Assembly (NCBI RefSeq): GCF_035046505.1
Contig: NC_089823.1
Location: forward strand, 4,828,767-4,892,766
Reading direction: 5' to 3'
DNA length: 64,000 nucleotides
From: Tiliqua scincoides
Taxonomy: Eukaryota; Chordata; Lepidosauria; Squamata; Scincidae
Every line of letters starts with the position of its first letter. Position 1 is the first letter of the stretch. Shown one piece after another: positions 51,668 to 62,269 of the stretch. Both the position numbers and the translations under genes were made by a program. The notes below the pieces were generated by a model. That model did no database searches and was not told the DNA's origin. It worked only from the letters and a program-made list of their open reading frames with translations.

Positions 51668-51849
51668 CAGGGACATGTCGAATGGGGGCGGCAGGTGAGG
51701 CAGAACCCCCCCTCTCCCGGCATCCTCCGAAAATTGCCACAACCTAACCCAGTGATCGCACATGCATTCCACAGCTGCAGCAATTTTCAGAGGATGCCGG
51801 GGGAGGGGGGGTTCTGCCTCACCTGCCGCACCCACACCGCACATCCCTG
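51668..51849. mobile_element. Palindromic hAT MITE (CAGGGACGTG family), diverged subfamily
   Basis: CAGGGACATGTCGAATGGGG and CACACCGCACATCCCTG at the ends. The arms extend through GGCAGGTGAGGCAGAACCCC and GGCATCCTC, and their mirror. The flanks CTTTCTTC and ATTTCTTC match at 7 of 8 positions. The inner arm (CATCCTCCGAAAATTGC) differs from the GAGTCCTTCAAAAAGC of the other copies, so it belongs to a sister subfamily. Confidence 0.88.
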
Positions 51850-52374
51850 ATTTCTTCGCCCTTCTCTGTCAAACCTTTGGTGACTGTGACTGTTCACTGT
51901 TGTCCTCCTTCAAGGCTCAGGTTCTTCCCCAGAATCTCGAAAATTATTTAAATATTGGAGTGAAGAGCAGACGCCTCTTCTCCAGTGTGGGTGCCTGGGC
52001 AGTGCACGGCCTGTGATTTCCTCGTCTGCAGTTGCTGCAGTATAATTGGCAGTATAATTGGCACTGTTGCTAGCCTCACATTGCCTTGTTCTCTTTTGCC
52101 CGGGATGTGCTCAGGCAGAAGAACAAAAGACCTCTGGCTGCCAAATTGGTGGCAGGCAGGTAATGGCAGAGCAAATGAACACAGCAGGCCGGATACGGAA
52201 TCGAGTCCTAATGAAGCGGAACAGCAGCTGTCCTTAGTGGGAGAACGGGGACAACACAAGCCTGTCCCAGTTCTTGTCTGAATTCTTAGAAGGGATGTGT
52301 TTTCCATAGGCAGAGTAGCCACTCATAGCAAGCAGGTGAGTTAATGATGGGTATCACATCCCCAAATGCTAGAT
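51850..52374. other. No recognised feature
   Basis: AGTATAATTGGC occurs twice at about 52039-52062. No element or gene supported. Confidence 0.3.
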
Positions 52375-52516
52375 TTACCCTGCACATGCCCGATCTCATC
52401 TGATCTTGGAAGCTAAGCAGGGTCAGGCCTGGTTAGTACTTGGATGGGAGACTGCCTGGGAATACCAGGTGTTGTAGGCTTCTACCATAGTCTTTCGAGA
52501 CTGAAGGCTGCCAACC
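52375..52516 (+). mobile_element. 5S-rRNA-derived SINE
   Basis: TTACCCTGCACATGCCCGAT, TCTTGGAAGCTAAGCAGGGT, TTGGATGGGAGACTGCCTGG and GTTGTAGGCTTCTACCATAG, with tail CTTTCGAGACTGAAGGCTGC. TGCTAG occurs on both sides (52367-52372 and about 52518), a weak duplication candidate. Confidence 0.9.
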
Positions 52517-52644
52517 ATTGCTAGTTCAATGAGCAGCAAGCTGGGCTGGAATTCTTCTTCCTGAGGTGCTAGATTTTGACCCGCAGGCTGTAGTTTACAT
52601 GGGGGAGCATTCAAAAAAGTGGTTTCCCCACCTCCACTGTGAAG

Positions 52645-52705
52645 CAGCGGCGTAGCTAGAGGGGCGCAAAGCACTAAGTTTTGCGGGGAGCATCACCGCA
52701 AAGGC
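52645..52705 (+). mobile_element. hAT MITE left-end fragment (CAGTGGCGTAGCTAG family)
   Basis: CAGCGGCGTAGCTAGAGGGG and GCAAAGCACTAAGTTTTGCG. The right half is missing. Confidence 0.8.
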
Positions 52706-53064
52706 AGCCACAGCATGAATGATTCCATGCTGTGGGGGTGCCACAGGTCCCCTTAAAAGCCCAATATGGCCAAATCGCCCGAAGGCCGGCCCTGTGCACT
52801 GTGTCCCTCTTTTGGGCAGATTCTATTTAAATGAACAGAAAGGGCGGCATAGGCTGGGAGCGTGTGAAAGAGGGTTTTTTTATTTATTTTGTGGAGGGGC
52901 AGCCTGGAGCAGCTGCCAAGATCTGGTCAGGCCTGCAGCCAGATTGCAATTCTGGTTACTCAAACAGCTGATGGGCAGCAATTTTGAGTAGAGGGATTTT
53001 GATCGAAAGGAGACCTCGGCCAGAGTCTTTGCTTTCGCTTTCCATTCCTTCTGAGTTAGCCCAC
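52706..53064. other. No recognised feature
   Basis: No element or gene supported. Confidence 0.3.
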
Positions 53065-53400
53065 TTTGCTGCAGAAGGCTTCCCTTAGAAAAATGGAGGT
53101 CTGTCCTAATGTGAACACAAAGGAACATAAAGATTGGCAAAAGAAATCTGAGCCGGCAATAAGGGATGCCAAAAAAAGGAGAAGGGGAGCACATGGCTAA
53201 AAACAGAAAGACAAACAATGAAAATGTCTTTAAATACATCAGAAGCAGGAAACTTGCCAGGGAGGCTGTCGGAGCAGGAGAATAAAAGGGAAGTTTAAAA
53301 GGGACCTGGAGATTGCCAAGGAGATGCATGAGTTCTTTACATCTGTCAACACTGCAGAAGGTGGTCAAATAACCAGGAAGGAGATCTTGGGGGAGAAGAA
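53065..53400 (+). mobile_element. Diverged CR1 fragment (region between endonuclease and RT)
   Basis: Translations across several frames give KEHKDWQKKSEP, RDAKKRRRG, FKYIRSRKLAREAV-like text and GKFKRDLEIAKEMHEFFTSV. They align with the connector of the 9749-12105 copy (KEHKLWQKKCKK, IKGDLEMAEKLNEFFASVFT). It is older and does not continue into the RT. Confidence 0.7.
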
Positions 53401-53784
53401 AATGCCATGGAAATGTTGATTCAGAGCATAACTCCTGGGAAGAATACTGGGGGGAGGGCATTAGAAAGGGATGGAGAATACTGGCCCAATTCAATCCATG
53501 CCCAGCCTGAGGGGTACAGTACTGCTGATGCAGCCTCAGTGCATCCCATGGGCCAGTTGGGGACCAGGCTGGCCAGGAGAGGTCAGTAAAGATAAATTTT
53601 TACTATGCCACTCCCTGCCTCCCCAAGGGCCTACTCAGATTTGTCAGCTGCTTTGCTGGTGGAGATCTGAACAGCTGCAGGGACAGGATAGTTCTTGGAC
53701 AAGATTCCAAGAACTGCTCTACCCCACCCCTGATCTGCCCCCCAGCCCAATGCTGCCTCTCTTTCCATCCACTTCTCTGAGGTC
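53401..53784. other. No recognised feature
   Basis: CTGGCCCAATTCAATCC near 53482 faintly resembles a CAATCCTA-type MITE end. No gene supported. Confidence 0.3.
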
Positions 53785-53830
53785 TTTCACGGGTCAAACT
53801 TTCAATTGTAAGCCTCTTTGGGCAGGGAAC
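53785..53830 (+). mobile_element. Possible L2 3' fragment
   Basis: CAATTGTAAGCCTCTTTGGG followed by CAGGGAAC resembles the L2/MIR 3' region motif seen at 20598-20857 (GATTGTGAGCCCTTTTGGGA). Confidence 0.5.
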
Positions 53831-53839
53831 ATTTTAAAG

Positions 53840-54183
53840 TAGTGTTTCTCAAACTGTGGGTCGCGAGCCAATTTCAGGTGGGTCCCCATTCATTTCAATA
53901 TTTTATTTTTAATATATCAGACTTGATGCTCCCATGGTATGTGACTGCATTTGGGGAAATGTTCCAGACCTGTACTTTTGACCAGTTACTGTGTATATTC
54001 TTTTAACAATCATAGTCAATGGGACTTGACTATGGGTAAGTGTGGGTAGGATTGCAGCCTAGGATTGTGAACAATTTTCCTGCTTGATGATGTCACTTCC
54101 GGTCATGACATCACTGCCGGTGGGTCCTGACAGGTTCTCATTCTAAAATTTGGGTCCCAGTGCTCAATGTGTGAGAACCACTG
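53840..54183. mobile_element. hAT element (TTTCTCAAACTGTGGGT ends), 344 bp
   Basis: Starts TAGTGTTTCTCAAACTGTGG and ends CAATGTGTGAGAACCACTG, forming an inverted pair. The flanks TTTTAAAG (53832-53839) and TTTTAATG (54184-54191) match at 7 of 8 positions. A CAATGGGACTT/GGATTGCAGCCT segment near 54017-54060 resembles the 90-bp Harbinger-like MITE and may be an insertion inside it. Confidence 0.85.
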
Positions 54184-54374
54184 TTTTAATGTCATCTCAT
54201 TCTTTTTAAAGTGCTTCACACATGGAAAAGTGCTGCACAGAGTGAGGATGATGATGATGATCCTAGGTGTAATTGAAGTCACTATACACCAACTACAGAA
54301 AGCAGCCTTACTTGGAACAGCATGCATTTTACGGGAAAGTCTGAATAACCCTTGAGAAGGACCTGATATCTAAC
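54184..54374. other. No recognised feature
   Basis: A short (GAT)n run lies at 54245-54261. No element or gene supported. Confidence 0.3.
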
Positions 54375-54556
54375 CAGTGGTGTAGCTAGAGGGGTGCAAA
54401 GCACTAAGTTTTGCAGGGAGCCTCACTGCAGCGTGCAAGTGGCCCCTCCCCACCACCCAGAATAGCTCTGAAGGGGAGGGGGAGGGGCCACTTGCACGCT
54501 GCAGTGCGGCTCCCTGCAAAACTTAGTGCTTTGCACTCTCTCTAGTTATGCCACTG
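54375..54556. mobile_element. hAT MITE (CAGTGGCGTAGCTAG family), 182 bp
   Basis: CAGTGGTGTAGCTAGAGGGG, GCAAAGCACTAAGTTTTGCA and GGGAGCCTCACTGCAGCGTG pair with GCACGCTGCAGTGCGGCTCC, TGCAAAACTTAGTGCTTTGC and the end ATGCCACTG, so it is almost fully palindromic. The flanks TATCTAAC and TATCTAAG match at 7 of 8 positions. Confidence 0.93.
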
Positions 54557-55240
54557 TATCTAAGAGGCCAAATCCAAGCAGGCTGAGCATCAGAACCATA
54601 CTAATGTCTATCCAATTCCTATGCTGTCTTCTTTCTTGCATATTTAGCATTTGAAGTTGTCAGAGATTTTAACTGCACTAGCAATTAATGGGAATAAAAT
54701 CTCCTGCTGAAGAAGGGGTAGAGTAAAATGAAGGCTGGTGGTCCATTAAGCAAGTCCCCTGTTCACTGCCAAACTCTTTTGGCTTCCAGCTTCCAAATGC
54801 AAACACTCCATGAAAGACTTTCCACAAAATTTTTTTTAAAAAAAATTACTTTCCTGCTGGGATCATTTGGGAAGAAAATTCAGCTGGAACAGGAGCAGAA
54901 TTCAGCCTGTGCCCTCTGCTAGAGATGGAGTGCCCTCTGGTGGCTGAGACGGGGAAATCAGGAACAGCCCAAATCCATGAGATAAAGATCTCAGTTTCAT
55001 GTGAGCAAGACTGATGCTTGTGGCTGCTGGACTTTGCAAAAGGACCACCTTTGGGGCCCTTGTCCTAATGAGATGAACTGACAAGAGAATCAAAGCAGGT
55101 AGCTTTTTTCTCAGGAGGAATAATTCATTGGCAGAATCTGCTGCCCTGGGCTGTGGCAATGGCTGAGACGGCTCTACCAGGAGGTGAGACGCATTCCTGG
55201 AGAAGGAGAGGTCGGGCACTACTTCTCAGCCACATGGAAC
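54557..55240. other. No recognised feature
   Basis: No element or gene supported. Confidence 0.35.
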
Positions 55241-55372
55241 CAGTAGTGAAGCTATGGCAGGGTAAGTATTGCAGGTGCCATGTAAGTGGCCCCTCCCACT
55301 CGCCGTCAGAGCCATTCTGGGCAGCGACCAGAGGCATTCTGGGTAGCTACACACTCTGTAGCTACGCTACTG
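55241..55372. mobile_element. hAT MITE (CAGTGGCGTAGCTAG family), perfect 8-bp duplication
   Basis: Starts CAGTAGTGAAGCTATGGCAG and ends CTCTGTAGCTACGCTACTG. CATGGAAC is exact at 55233-55240 and 55373-55380. The interior has a duplicated AGAGCCATTCTGGGCAGC / AGAGGCATTCTGGGTAGC. Confidence 0.92.
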
Positions 55373-55719
55373 CATGGAACCTTGGAGTCTGTCTCTCTCT
55401 TGATACCCCTGGCAGAGGGCTGTTGCCCACGTCCTGCTCACAGGTTGCTCGGATGTCTCCGGTTGACCATTGTGGGGAACAGGATGCTGGGCTGGGCAGA
55501 TCTTGGTCTGAGTCTTCTGAACACCCCCTCTTGTTCTTAAGAAGGGACTGCCACGATTGATGGTTTAAATTTATTTTTTTTTAAACTATTGTCAACCCTG
55601 TCTTTCAGTCCTCAGAAGGAAGCCCAAAAGTGGGATTGAAAGAGACACACAGAACCCTCAGTATGGACATTGTGATAGCCACATGCATTCTACCTTTTAC
55701 CTACCATTCTACCTACCAT
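55373..55719. other. No recognised feature
   Basis: CTACCTACCATTCTACC repeats locally near 55695-55730. No element or gene supported. Confidence 0.3.
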
Positions 55720-56234
55720 TTAGGTAGCGTTCTTGGAAGTGCTACCTGTTCCACGTGCAGGGCCAGCTAGGCAGGCGGACATCAGGGGTCTCAATGTGTG
55801 GATGAGTTGGTGGTGTAGGGAGGAGGAGTTTAGATTCGTTAGGCACTGGGGAATGCTTTGGGACAAGTAGGGCCTGTACAAGAGGGATGGGCTTCACTTC
55901 AACCAGAATGGAACCAGACTGCTAACAGACTGCTGTTATTTATAACAATAAAAAGGTGACAGAGCAGCTTTTAAACTGATCCCTGGGGGAAGGCTGACAA
56001 GAGCTGAGGGGCATCCGGTTTGGGACTCCTCATCCCTATGGGACGAGGATGGGGAGGTTAGAGAACAACAAGGCAAATGCAGAGTAGGAGAAGAAATTGG
56101 GAATGGTAGCATGATGGAATGTGATAGATGGTTTTGCACAATGAGAGGATTCAGGGATAAAGGAGCTAATAATCCTGGAGCATTCTCTGTAAACCGCTTT
56201 GTGAACTTTTTGTTGGAAAGCGGTATATAAATAC

Positions 56235-56285
<51 letters not shown>

Positions 56286-58962
56286 AGTATGTACAAATGC
56301 TTTTATGCAAATGCCCGAAGTCTCCGAGCAAAGATGGGAGAACTGGAATGTCTGGTGACTGGGGAAAACATTGACATAGTGGGCATAATGGAAACCTGGT
56401 GGAATGTGGAGAATCAGTGGGATACTGCAATCCTGGGCTATAAACGCTACAGGAGGGACAGGGAGGGGTGTGTTGGAGGTGGGGTGGCCGTTTACGTTAA
56501 GGACGGAATAGAATCCAGCAGAAATTGAAGGTGGGTCTGACTCCACCATAGAGTCTCTATGGGTTAAATTACCAGGCCTGAGGAGTGATGTAATACTGGG
56601 GGTGTACTATCGTCCTCCAGACCAGAAACCGGAAGGGGACCTTGAAATGAGGAAACAGATCAGGGAGGTGACAAGGAGGGACAGGGTTGTAACCAAAGGG
56701 GACTTTAATTATCCTCATATTGACTGGGTCAATTTGTGTTCTGGTCACGAAAAAGAGACCGGATTTCTTGACGTGCTAAATGACTGTGCCTTAGAGCAGC
56801 TAGTCATGGAGCCCACCAGAGGACAGGTGACTCTGGATTTAATATTGTGCAGTACGCAGGACCTGGTTAGAGATGTCAATGTTACTGAGCCGTTGGGGAA
56901 CAGTGATCATGCTGCGATCCGTTTCAACATGCATGTTGGGGGAAGAGTAGTGGGCAAATCCCTCACAAAAACCCTTGACTTCTGATGAGTGGACTTCCCT
57001 CAAACGAGGAGGCTGGTTAGAAGGAGGTTGAAAGGGAAGGTGAAAAGAGTCCAATCTCTCCAGAGTGCATGGAGGCTGCTTAAAACAACAGGAACAGAGG
57101 CCCAGTGGAAATGTATACCTCAAAGGAAGAAGGGTTCCACTAAATCCAGGAGGGTGCCCGCATGGCTAACCAGCCAAGTCAAAGAGGCCGTAAAGGGCAA
57201 GGAAGCTTCCTTCCATAAATGGAAGTCTTGCCCTAATGAGGAGAATAAAAAGGAACATAAATTGTGGCAAAAGAGTTCTTTGCTTCTGTCTTCACGGCAG
57301 AAGACCTCAGGCAAATACCACTGCCCGAATGGCCCCTCCTGACCAAGGAATTAAGTCAGATAGAGGTTGAAAGAGAAGATGTTTCAGACCTCATTGATAA
57401 ATTAAAGATCAATAAGTCACCATGCCCTGATGGCATCCACTCAAGAGTTATTAAGGAATTGAAGAGTGAAGTTACTGATCTCTTGACTAAAATATGCAAC
57501 TTGTCCCTCAAAACAGCCATGGTGCCAGAAGACTGGAGGATAGCAAATGTCACACCGACCTTTAAAAAGGGAAAGAGGGGGGACTCAGGAAACTATAGGC
57601 CGGTCAGCCTAACATCTGTACCAGGTAAGATGGTGGAATGCCTCATCAAAGATAGAATCTCAAAACACATAGATGAACAGGCCTTGCTGAGGAAGAATCA
57701 GCATGGCTTCTGTAAGGGTAAGTCTTGCCTCACGAACCTTTTAGAATTCTTTGAAAAGGTCAACAGGCATGTGGATGCGGGAGAACCCGTGGACATTATG
57801 TATCTGGACTTTCAGAAGGCGTTTGAAACGGTCCCTCACCAAAGGCTACTGAAAAAACTCCACAGTCAGGGAATTAGAGGACAGGTCCTCTCATGGATTG
57901 AGAACTGGTTGGAGGCCAGGAAACAGTGAGTGGGTGTCAATGGGCAATTTTCACAATGGAGATAAGTGAAAAGTGGTGTGCCCCAAGGATCTGTCCTAGG
58001 ACCAGTGCTTTTCAACCTCTTCATAAAGGATCCAGAAGGATCTCTCCAGACTGGCAGAATGTGCAGCAAAATGGCAGATGCGTTTCAATGTAAGTAAGTG
58101 TAAAGTCATGCACATTGGGGCAAAAAATCAAAACTTCAATATAGGCTGATGGGTTCTGAGCTGTCTGTGACAGATCAGGAGAGAGATCTTGGGGTGGTGG
58201 TGGACAGGTTGATGAAAGTGTCGACCCAATTTGTGGCTGCAGTGAAGAAGGCCAATTCTATGCTTGGGATCATTAGAAAAGGTATTGAGAACAAACCTTT
58301 TATTATTATTATGCCATTGTACAAATCAATGGTAAGGCCACACCTGGAGTATTGTGTCCAGTTCTGGTCACCGCATCTCAAAAAGGATATAGTGGAAATG
58401 GAAAAGTTGCAAAAGAGAGCAACAAAGATGATTACTGGGCTGGGGCACCTTCCTTATGAGGAAAGGCTACGGCGTTTGGGCCTCTTCAGCCTAGAAAAGA
58501 GACGCCTGAGGGGGAACATGATTGAGACATACAGAATTATGCATGGGAAGGATAAAGTGGATAGAGAAATGCTCTTTACACTCTCACATAACACTAGAAC
58601 CAGGGGACATTCACTAAAATTGAGTGTTGGGAGAGTTAGGACAGACAAAAGAAAATATTTCTTTACTCAGCGTGTGGTTGGTCTGTGGAACTCCTTGCTG
58701 CAGGATGTGGTGACGGCATCTGGCCTGGATGCTTTTAAAAGGGTATTGGACAAGTTTTTGGAGGAAAAATCCATTACGGGTTACAAGCCATGATGTGTAT
58801 GTGTAACCTCCTGATTTTAGAAATGGGCCATGTCAGATGCAAGGGAGGGCACCAGGATGAGGTCTCTTGTTATCTGGTGTGCTTCCTGGGGCATTTGGTG
58901 GGCCGCTGTGAGATACAGGAAGCTGGACTAGATGGGCCTATGGCTGTTCTTATGTTCTTACC
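55720..58962 (+). mobile_element. CR1 LINE, the longest copy (ORF1 end, endonuclease, RT, 3' UTR)
   Basis: From 55724 one frame reads LPVPRAGPARQADIRGLNVW, MSWWCREEEFRF, then after a TAG YKRDGLHFNQNGTRLL, matching the C-terminal, esterase-like part of CR1 ORF1. The endonuclease follows in two frames: CFYANARSLRAKMGELECL, IDIVGIMETWW, GGVAVYVKDGIE (56289-56528), then KGDFNYPHIDW and LGNSDHAAIRF (56602-56985). The RT has lost about 70 codons near 57270 and the block with the FADD active site near 58027, so it is dead. The C-terminal frame (58149-58793), 3' UTR and tail are well kept. Breaks include at least two in-frame stops, one frame change in the endonuclease and two deletions. Confidence 0.9.
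56190..56286 (+). mobile_element. L2-type 3' end with (TTG)n tail, nested in CR1
   Basis: CTCTGTAAACCGCTTTGTGA, GGAAAGCGGTATATAAATAC and a (TGT)n run of about 16 units (56236-56285). It is the same 3' end as the 20598-20857 insert. It lies between the CR1 ORF1 remnant and the endonuclease start, so it inserted into the older CR1. Confidence 0.85.
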
Positions 58963-59195
58963 TCTGCATTTAGAGGCTAGTTCTGATAAAAGTAGGTTGG
59001 CCTGAGGGATCGGAGCCAGTGGGGACTGCCTTGTGCCCTCAAGATGCTTGCAGGAAGCCACTGCAGTGTCTGTCCAGATGGCTGTGGGTATGTTAGGGCC
59101 CAATCCTATCCAACTTTCCAGCACTGGTGCAGCCACATGCAGCCCTGGGGCCAGGGAACAAACATTCCATATCTTGAGGAGGCCTCTCTGACTGC
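58963..59195 (+). repeat. Flank shared with 21280-21518 (inverted)
   Basis: CCTCTGCATTTAGAGGCTAG, CTTGTGCCCTCAAGATGCTT and GATGGCTGTGGGTATGTTAG occur with few changes in reverse at 21285-21518. The match ends inside the Harbinger-like MITE, at TGACTGCCCCCACC. Confidence 0.85.
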
Positions 59196-59277
59196 CCCCA
59201 CCCCAGAATGCAGCACACGCCCTGTGGGCATGGCTGGAAAGTTGCATCAGTGCTGGAAAGTTGGATAGGATTGGACT
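59096..59277. mobile_element. PIF/Harbinger-like MITE
   Basis: Starts GGGCCCAATCCTATCCAACT after TTA (59093-59095) and ends AAGTTGGATAGGATTGGACTC before TCA. The inverted pair is clear; the right duplication has decayed. A left part of the same element is in the inverted duplicate at 21282-21384. Confidence 0.72.
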
Positions 59278-60029
59278 CTCAGGCTCTGCCCAGTAAACCT
59301 TGAGTTGCTTGGTCAAACCAGCCCAAAGGATCAAGGACACTACACTATCTCTTTATATAAACCCTGACTGTGAAGTTAGATGTATATGGCTGTTGCATTT
59401 ATACAGGATCCGGTCTGGAAAAGGGGTTAGGATTTGGCAGCCTCTGCTACCACTGAATCCACCCCCTTCCCAGACCCATTTTGCCCTGCCCCACCCTGAT
59501 TCTTCATTTCATCCTCCCCATCCCTGTTCCACCCTCCCCCACCCCTCCCGCCTCTCTTGTAAACAGCAGGCAACTGAATTTACCCTCAGAAGCAGGAGGG
59601 GTGGGGGAGAGTGAAACAGGGGCAGGGAGGAGAAGAAGAACAAGAAGAGAGGGTGGGGGAGGGGAGAACAGGGCCAGAAAGGGGGTGGATTCAGTGGCAG
59701 TGGCCACCAAATCCTTCCCAGACCTGATCCTGTGGCACAGGTCAACACAGTCCTCCCTCGCCAACTTCTCTTCAGGAGCAGGTGGCTCCAGATCTGTTGT
59801 TGCCAGCAAGTAGGCTCCAGCCTTCCTGCCAGTGTTCCAGACAGTGCGCTACTGAGCTTGCTGCTGGAGCTTCTTTAAAAATGGCTCTGATTGCTTTATG
59901 GCAGTCAGCGCCAGTGGAAGAGGTGCACCGACATCACCTGGCCTGGATAGGATTGGTCTGTTAGTGTTGCAAGATTGTATATTTACAGCTGAATCCTTTG
60001 CATGTTCCATCAGAAGTGTAGGCAGTTAA
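59278..60029. other. Mostly unrecognised
   Basis: GGGGTTAGGATTTGGCAGCC (59421) and CCTGGATAGGATTGGTCTGTTA (59943) may be ends of a decayed CAATCCTA-type element. A/G-rich runs occur at 59610-59680. No gene supported. Confidence 0.35.
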
Positions 60030-60103
60030 GCCATTTCTGTCCAAATGTTGCATATGCGCAAAAGGGACGAAATGTGTACATCTGTGAGCTGGGCAAAAAT
60101 GGG
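60030..60103. mobile_element. piggyBac-like MITE (74 bp), TTAA on both sides
   Basis: Arms GCCATTTCTGTCCAAATG and GAGCTGGGCAAAAATGGG. TTAA occurs exactly at 60026-60029 and 60104-60107. Same element as 40750-40822. Confidence 0.82.
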
Positions 60104-60429
60104 TTAAATGTGCGTTGGATTGCCGCTAAAAATAACTTGCCATTTTGTTCTTGCTTACTTAAAGCGAAGGTATTTTTACAATCACCAGATGAGCCTAATT
60201 CAAAGACATCTGAGGCACCCGCTTTGTCTGCCGTCTATATCCTATCAGCAACCTGTACCTCCTCTGAAATAGCCATTGTTTTTGGAAAGGCCCCTTGTAT
60301 GTTCAGCTTCATATTCCTAATTCTCCTTCTGATGTTCAGGGATAATGAATTACCCTAATCTTCTTTGCTTTGCTCGGTCAGAATCCCTTGTCAATATGGC
60401 TTATGCATTTAAGGTCCCTTCCCCTGGGG
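60104..60429. other. No recognised feature
   Basis: No element or gene supported. Confidence 0.3.
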
Positions 60430-60685
60430 AGTGGTGTAGCTAGAGGGGGTGCAAAGTGCTAAGTTTTACAGGTGTCTGGATGCGCTGTTCAAGCAGCCCC
60501 TTCCCTTTGGAGCCATTCCAGGTGGTGGGAGCAAAATGGAGGTGAATGCAGGATGGAGCACTGGGCAGTCAAGGTGAATGCCTCTGTTTTGGCTCCCACC
60601 GCCCAGAACGGTTCAAAGGGGAGGGGCCGCTTCAAAGCGCATTCAGGAGCCTGCAAAACTTAGCGCTTTGCATCCTAAGCCACTG
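60430..60685. mobile_element. hAT MITE (CAGTGGCGTAGCTAG family), 256 bp
   Basis: Starts AGTGGTGTAGCTAGAGGGGG and ends TTAGCGCTTTGCATCCTAAGCCACTG. The flanks CCCTGGGG (60422-60429) and CCCTGGGA (60686-60693) match at 7 of 8 positions. GAGGTGAATGC and AAGGTGAATGCCTCTGTTTT repeat in the interior. Confidence 0.88.
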
Positions 60686-61189
60686 CCCTGGGAAATTGCA
60701 GCCAAAGTCTTTGCCACTGCCTAGATCTTTGAATTCTGTTCCAGTTTACATTTGAATATAAACTTTTCCCCCAGTTGTGGATACTGTTGGATTTAGAATT
60801 TGTAGTAAATGTGTTTGAAAATTGAATTTGGCACAGTGAAGCAACTTTCACCATGAAGACAGACTTTTTGAAACACATCTCTCAACCCTGAAATTCAAAA
60901 GCGAATGTGTGAAATTCCATCATCTGAGTTGTGACATTTTTATCAGCTTTCAACTTTTTGCAGCATTTGTGGGAATTTTACTTCACATTGTCTCAACTCT
61001 CATGGATTCTGACCTCTTACTTCCAGATGGCAAAATTTAGAAGGTTGAATGGAGCTTCAAAAACTATTCTTTTTCAAAAACAAATTGCTCTCCTGCCTCT
61101 GCAAAACTGTTCATGGGGGGATTACAAGGAAAAGATTCAAAGCGAGAAATGGCTGAGTTCTTTCTACCTCAAGCCAGATTCAATTAGAT
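60686..61189. other. No recognised feature
   Basis: No element or gene supported. Confidence 0.35.
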
Positions 61190-61489
61190 CAGTGATTTTC
61201 AACATTTTTATTCTCAAGGCACACTGACCTCAATGGTCTTCACCTCTGGTGATGACACTTCCGTCTTCTGGGAGACTCTTCCAGGTTCCACGGCTCTGTT
61301 TTTATGGCAACTGTCTGTAGTGAGCCGACAAAGGGAGAGGGACAAACAAATTCATTACTACGGATAGTTGTCCTAGAAACAGACCAACAGAACCTAGAAA
61401 AGATTTCCACCAATATACAGCTACTGTGCTCCAAACTCCCGCAGCACACCTGTGGACTTTTTGTGGCTCACAAGTGTTGAAAATTGCTG
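61190..61489. mobile_element. hAT element (TTTTCAACC family), perfect 8-bp duplication, 300 bp
   Basis: Starts CAGTGATTTTCAACATTTTT and ends CAAGTGTTGAAAATTGCTG, an inverted pair. AATTAGAT is exact at 61182-61189 and 61490-61497. GGCACACTGACC and GCACACCTGTGGAC lie near the two ends, as in other copies (34326, 20291). Confidence 0.94.
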
Positions 61490-61499
61490 AATTAGATGA

Positions 61500-61725
61500 T
61501 AGAAAGACTCCCCCCCCAACTGTATGAACTGTTCAGCTGTGGAACAGCCTGCCCTGGAACTGTCAGAAAGTGCAGGAAGGTAGACTCTCCAGCATGGGAG
61601 ATCTTTAAGCAGAGGTTATACAACCATCCATCGAGGACGTTGTAGTTTTGGACAGCCCGTATTGCTGGGAGGGGGTTGACTTGATGATCTTTTAGGCACC
61701 CTTCAACTTTCAGATTTTATAATTT
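61500..61725 (+). mobile_element. Old CR1 3' fragment
   Basis: GCTGTGGAACAGCCTGCCCT, GATCTTTAAGCAGAGGTTAT and GGGAGGGGGTTGACTTGATG followed by CCCTTCAACTTTCAGATTTT: the CR1 C-terminal end and the classical 3' terminus, strongly diverged. Confidence 0.75.
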
Positions 61726-61979
61726 GTTCAGAAATATGACAAGCTATTCCCCCCTCACCTCAGAAAAAAAGAACCAAGCCTCCTACAGAGATTGGTGTGC
61801 ATCCACCAGCTGGGCAGCCAAATCTGTCAAAGGATGGGATGGAATGCATTCCTGATGGTCAGGTGGCCTGAGAACTTCATCAAACCTTGGTTAATGAAGA
61901 TCAAGCCCAAGGATGTTTCTGTGTTTTCCCACCAGGTGTGCCATCATCTCTCATATTGGTTTGTGGAAAGCACACCCAG

Positions 61980-62180
61980 GGTGCAATCCTAACCCCTTAT
62001 GTCGGTGCTTTCCAGCACGGACATCAGGGCAATGCAGCTCTGAAGTAAGAGAACAAACATTCTCTTACTTTGAGGAGGCCTCTGTGAGTGGCACCCAACT
62101 GCAGGATGCAGCACATGTCCCATTGGCACCGCTATGAGAGTGCTGGAAAGCACTGACTTAAGGGGTTAGGATTACACCCC
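61980..62180. mobile_element. CAATCCTA-type palindromic MITE
   Basis: GGGTGCAATCCTAACCCCTT and AAGGGGTTAGGATTACACCC form a strong inverted pair, extended by ATGTCGGTGCTTTCCAGCA and its mirror. The interior (TTTGAGGAGGCCTCTGTGAG) matches 47201-47379 in reverse. TAA duplications are not evident here. Confidence 0.72.
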
Positions 62181-62269
62181 CAGTTACTTTTGAGTAACTG
62201 CAGGCACCAAGACTCCTAGGTACATATAAGCAGCTAGAAAAAAGGACTGTATTTCTACCAACACACTAA

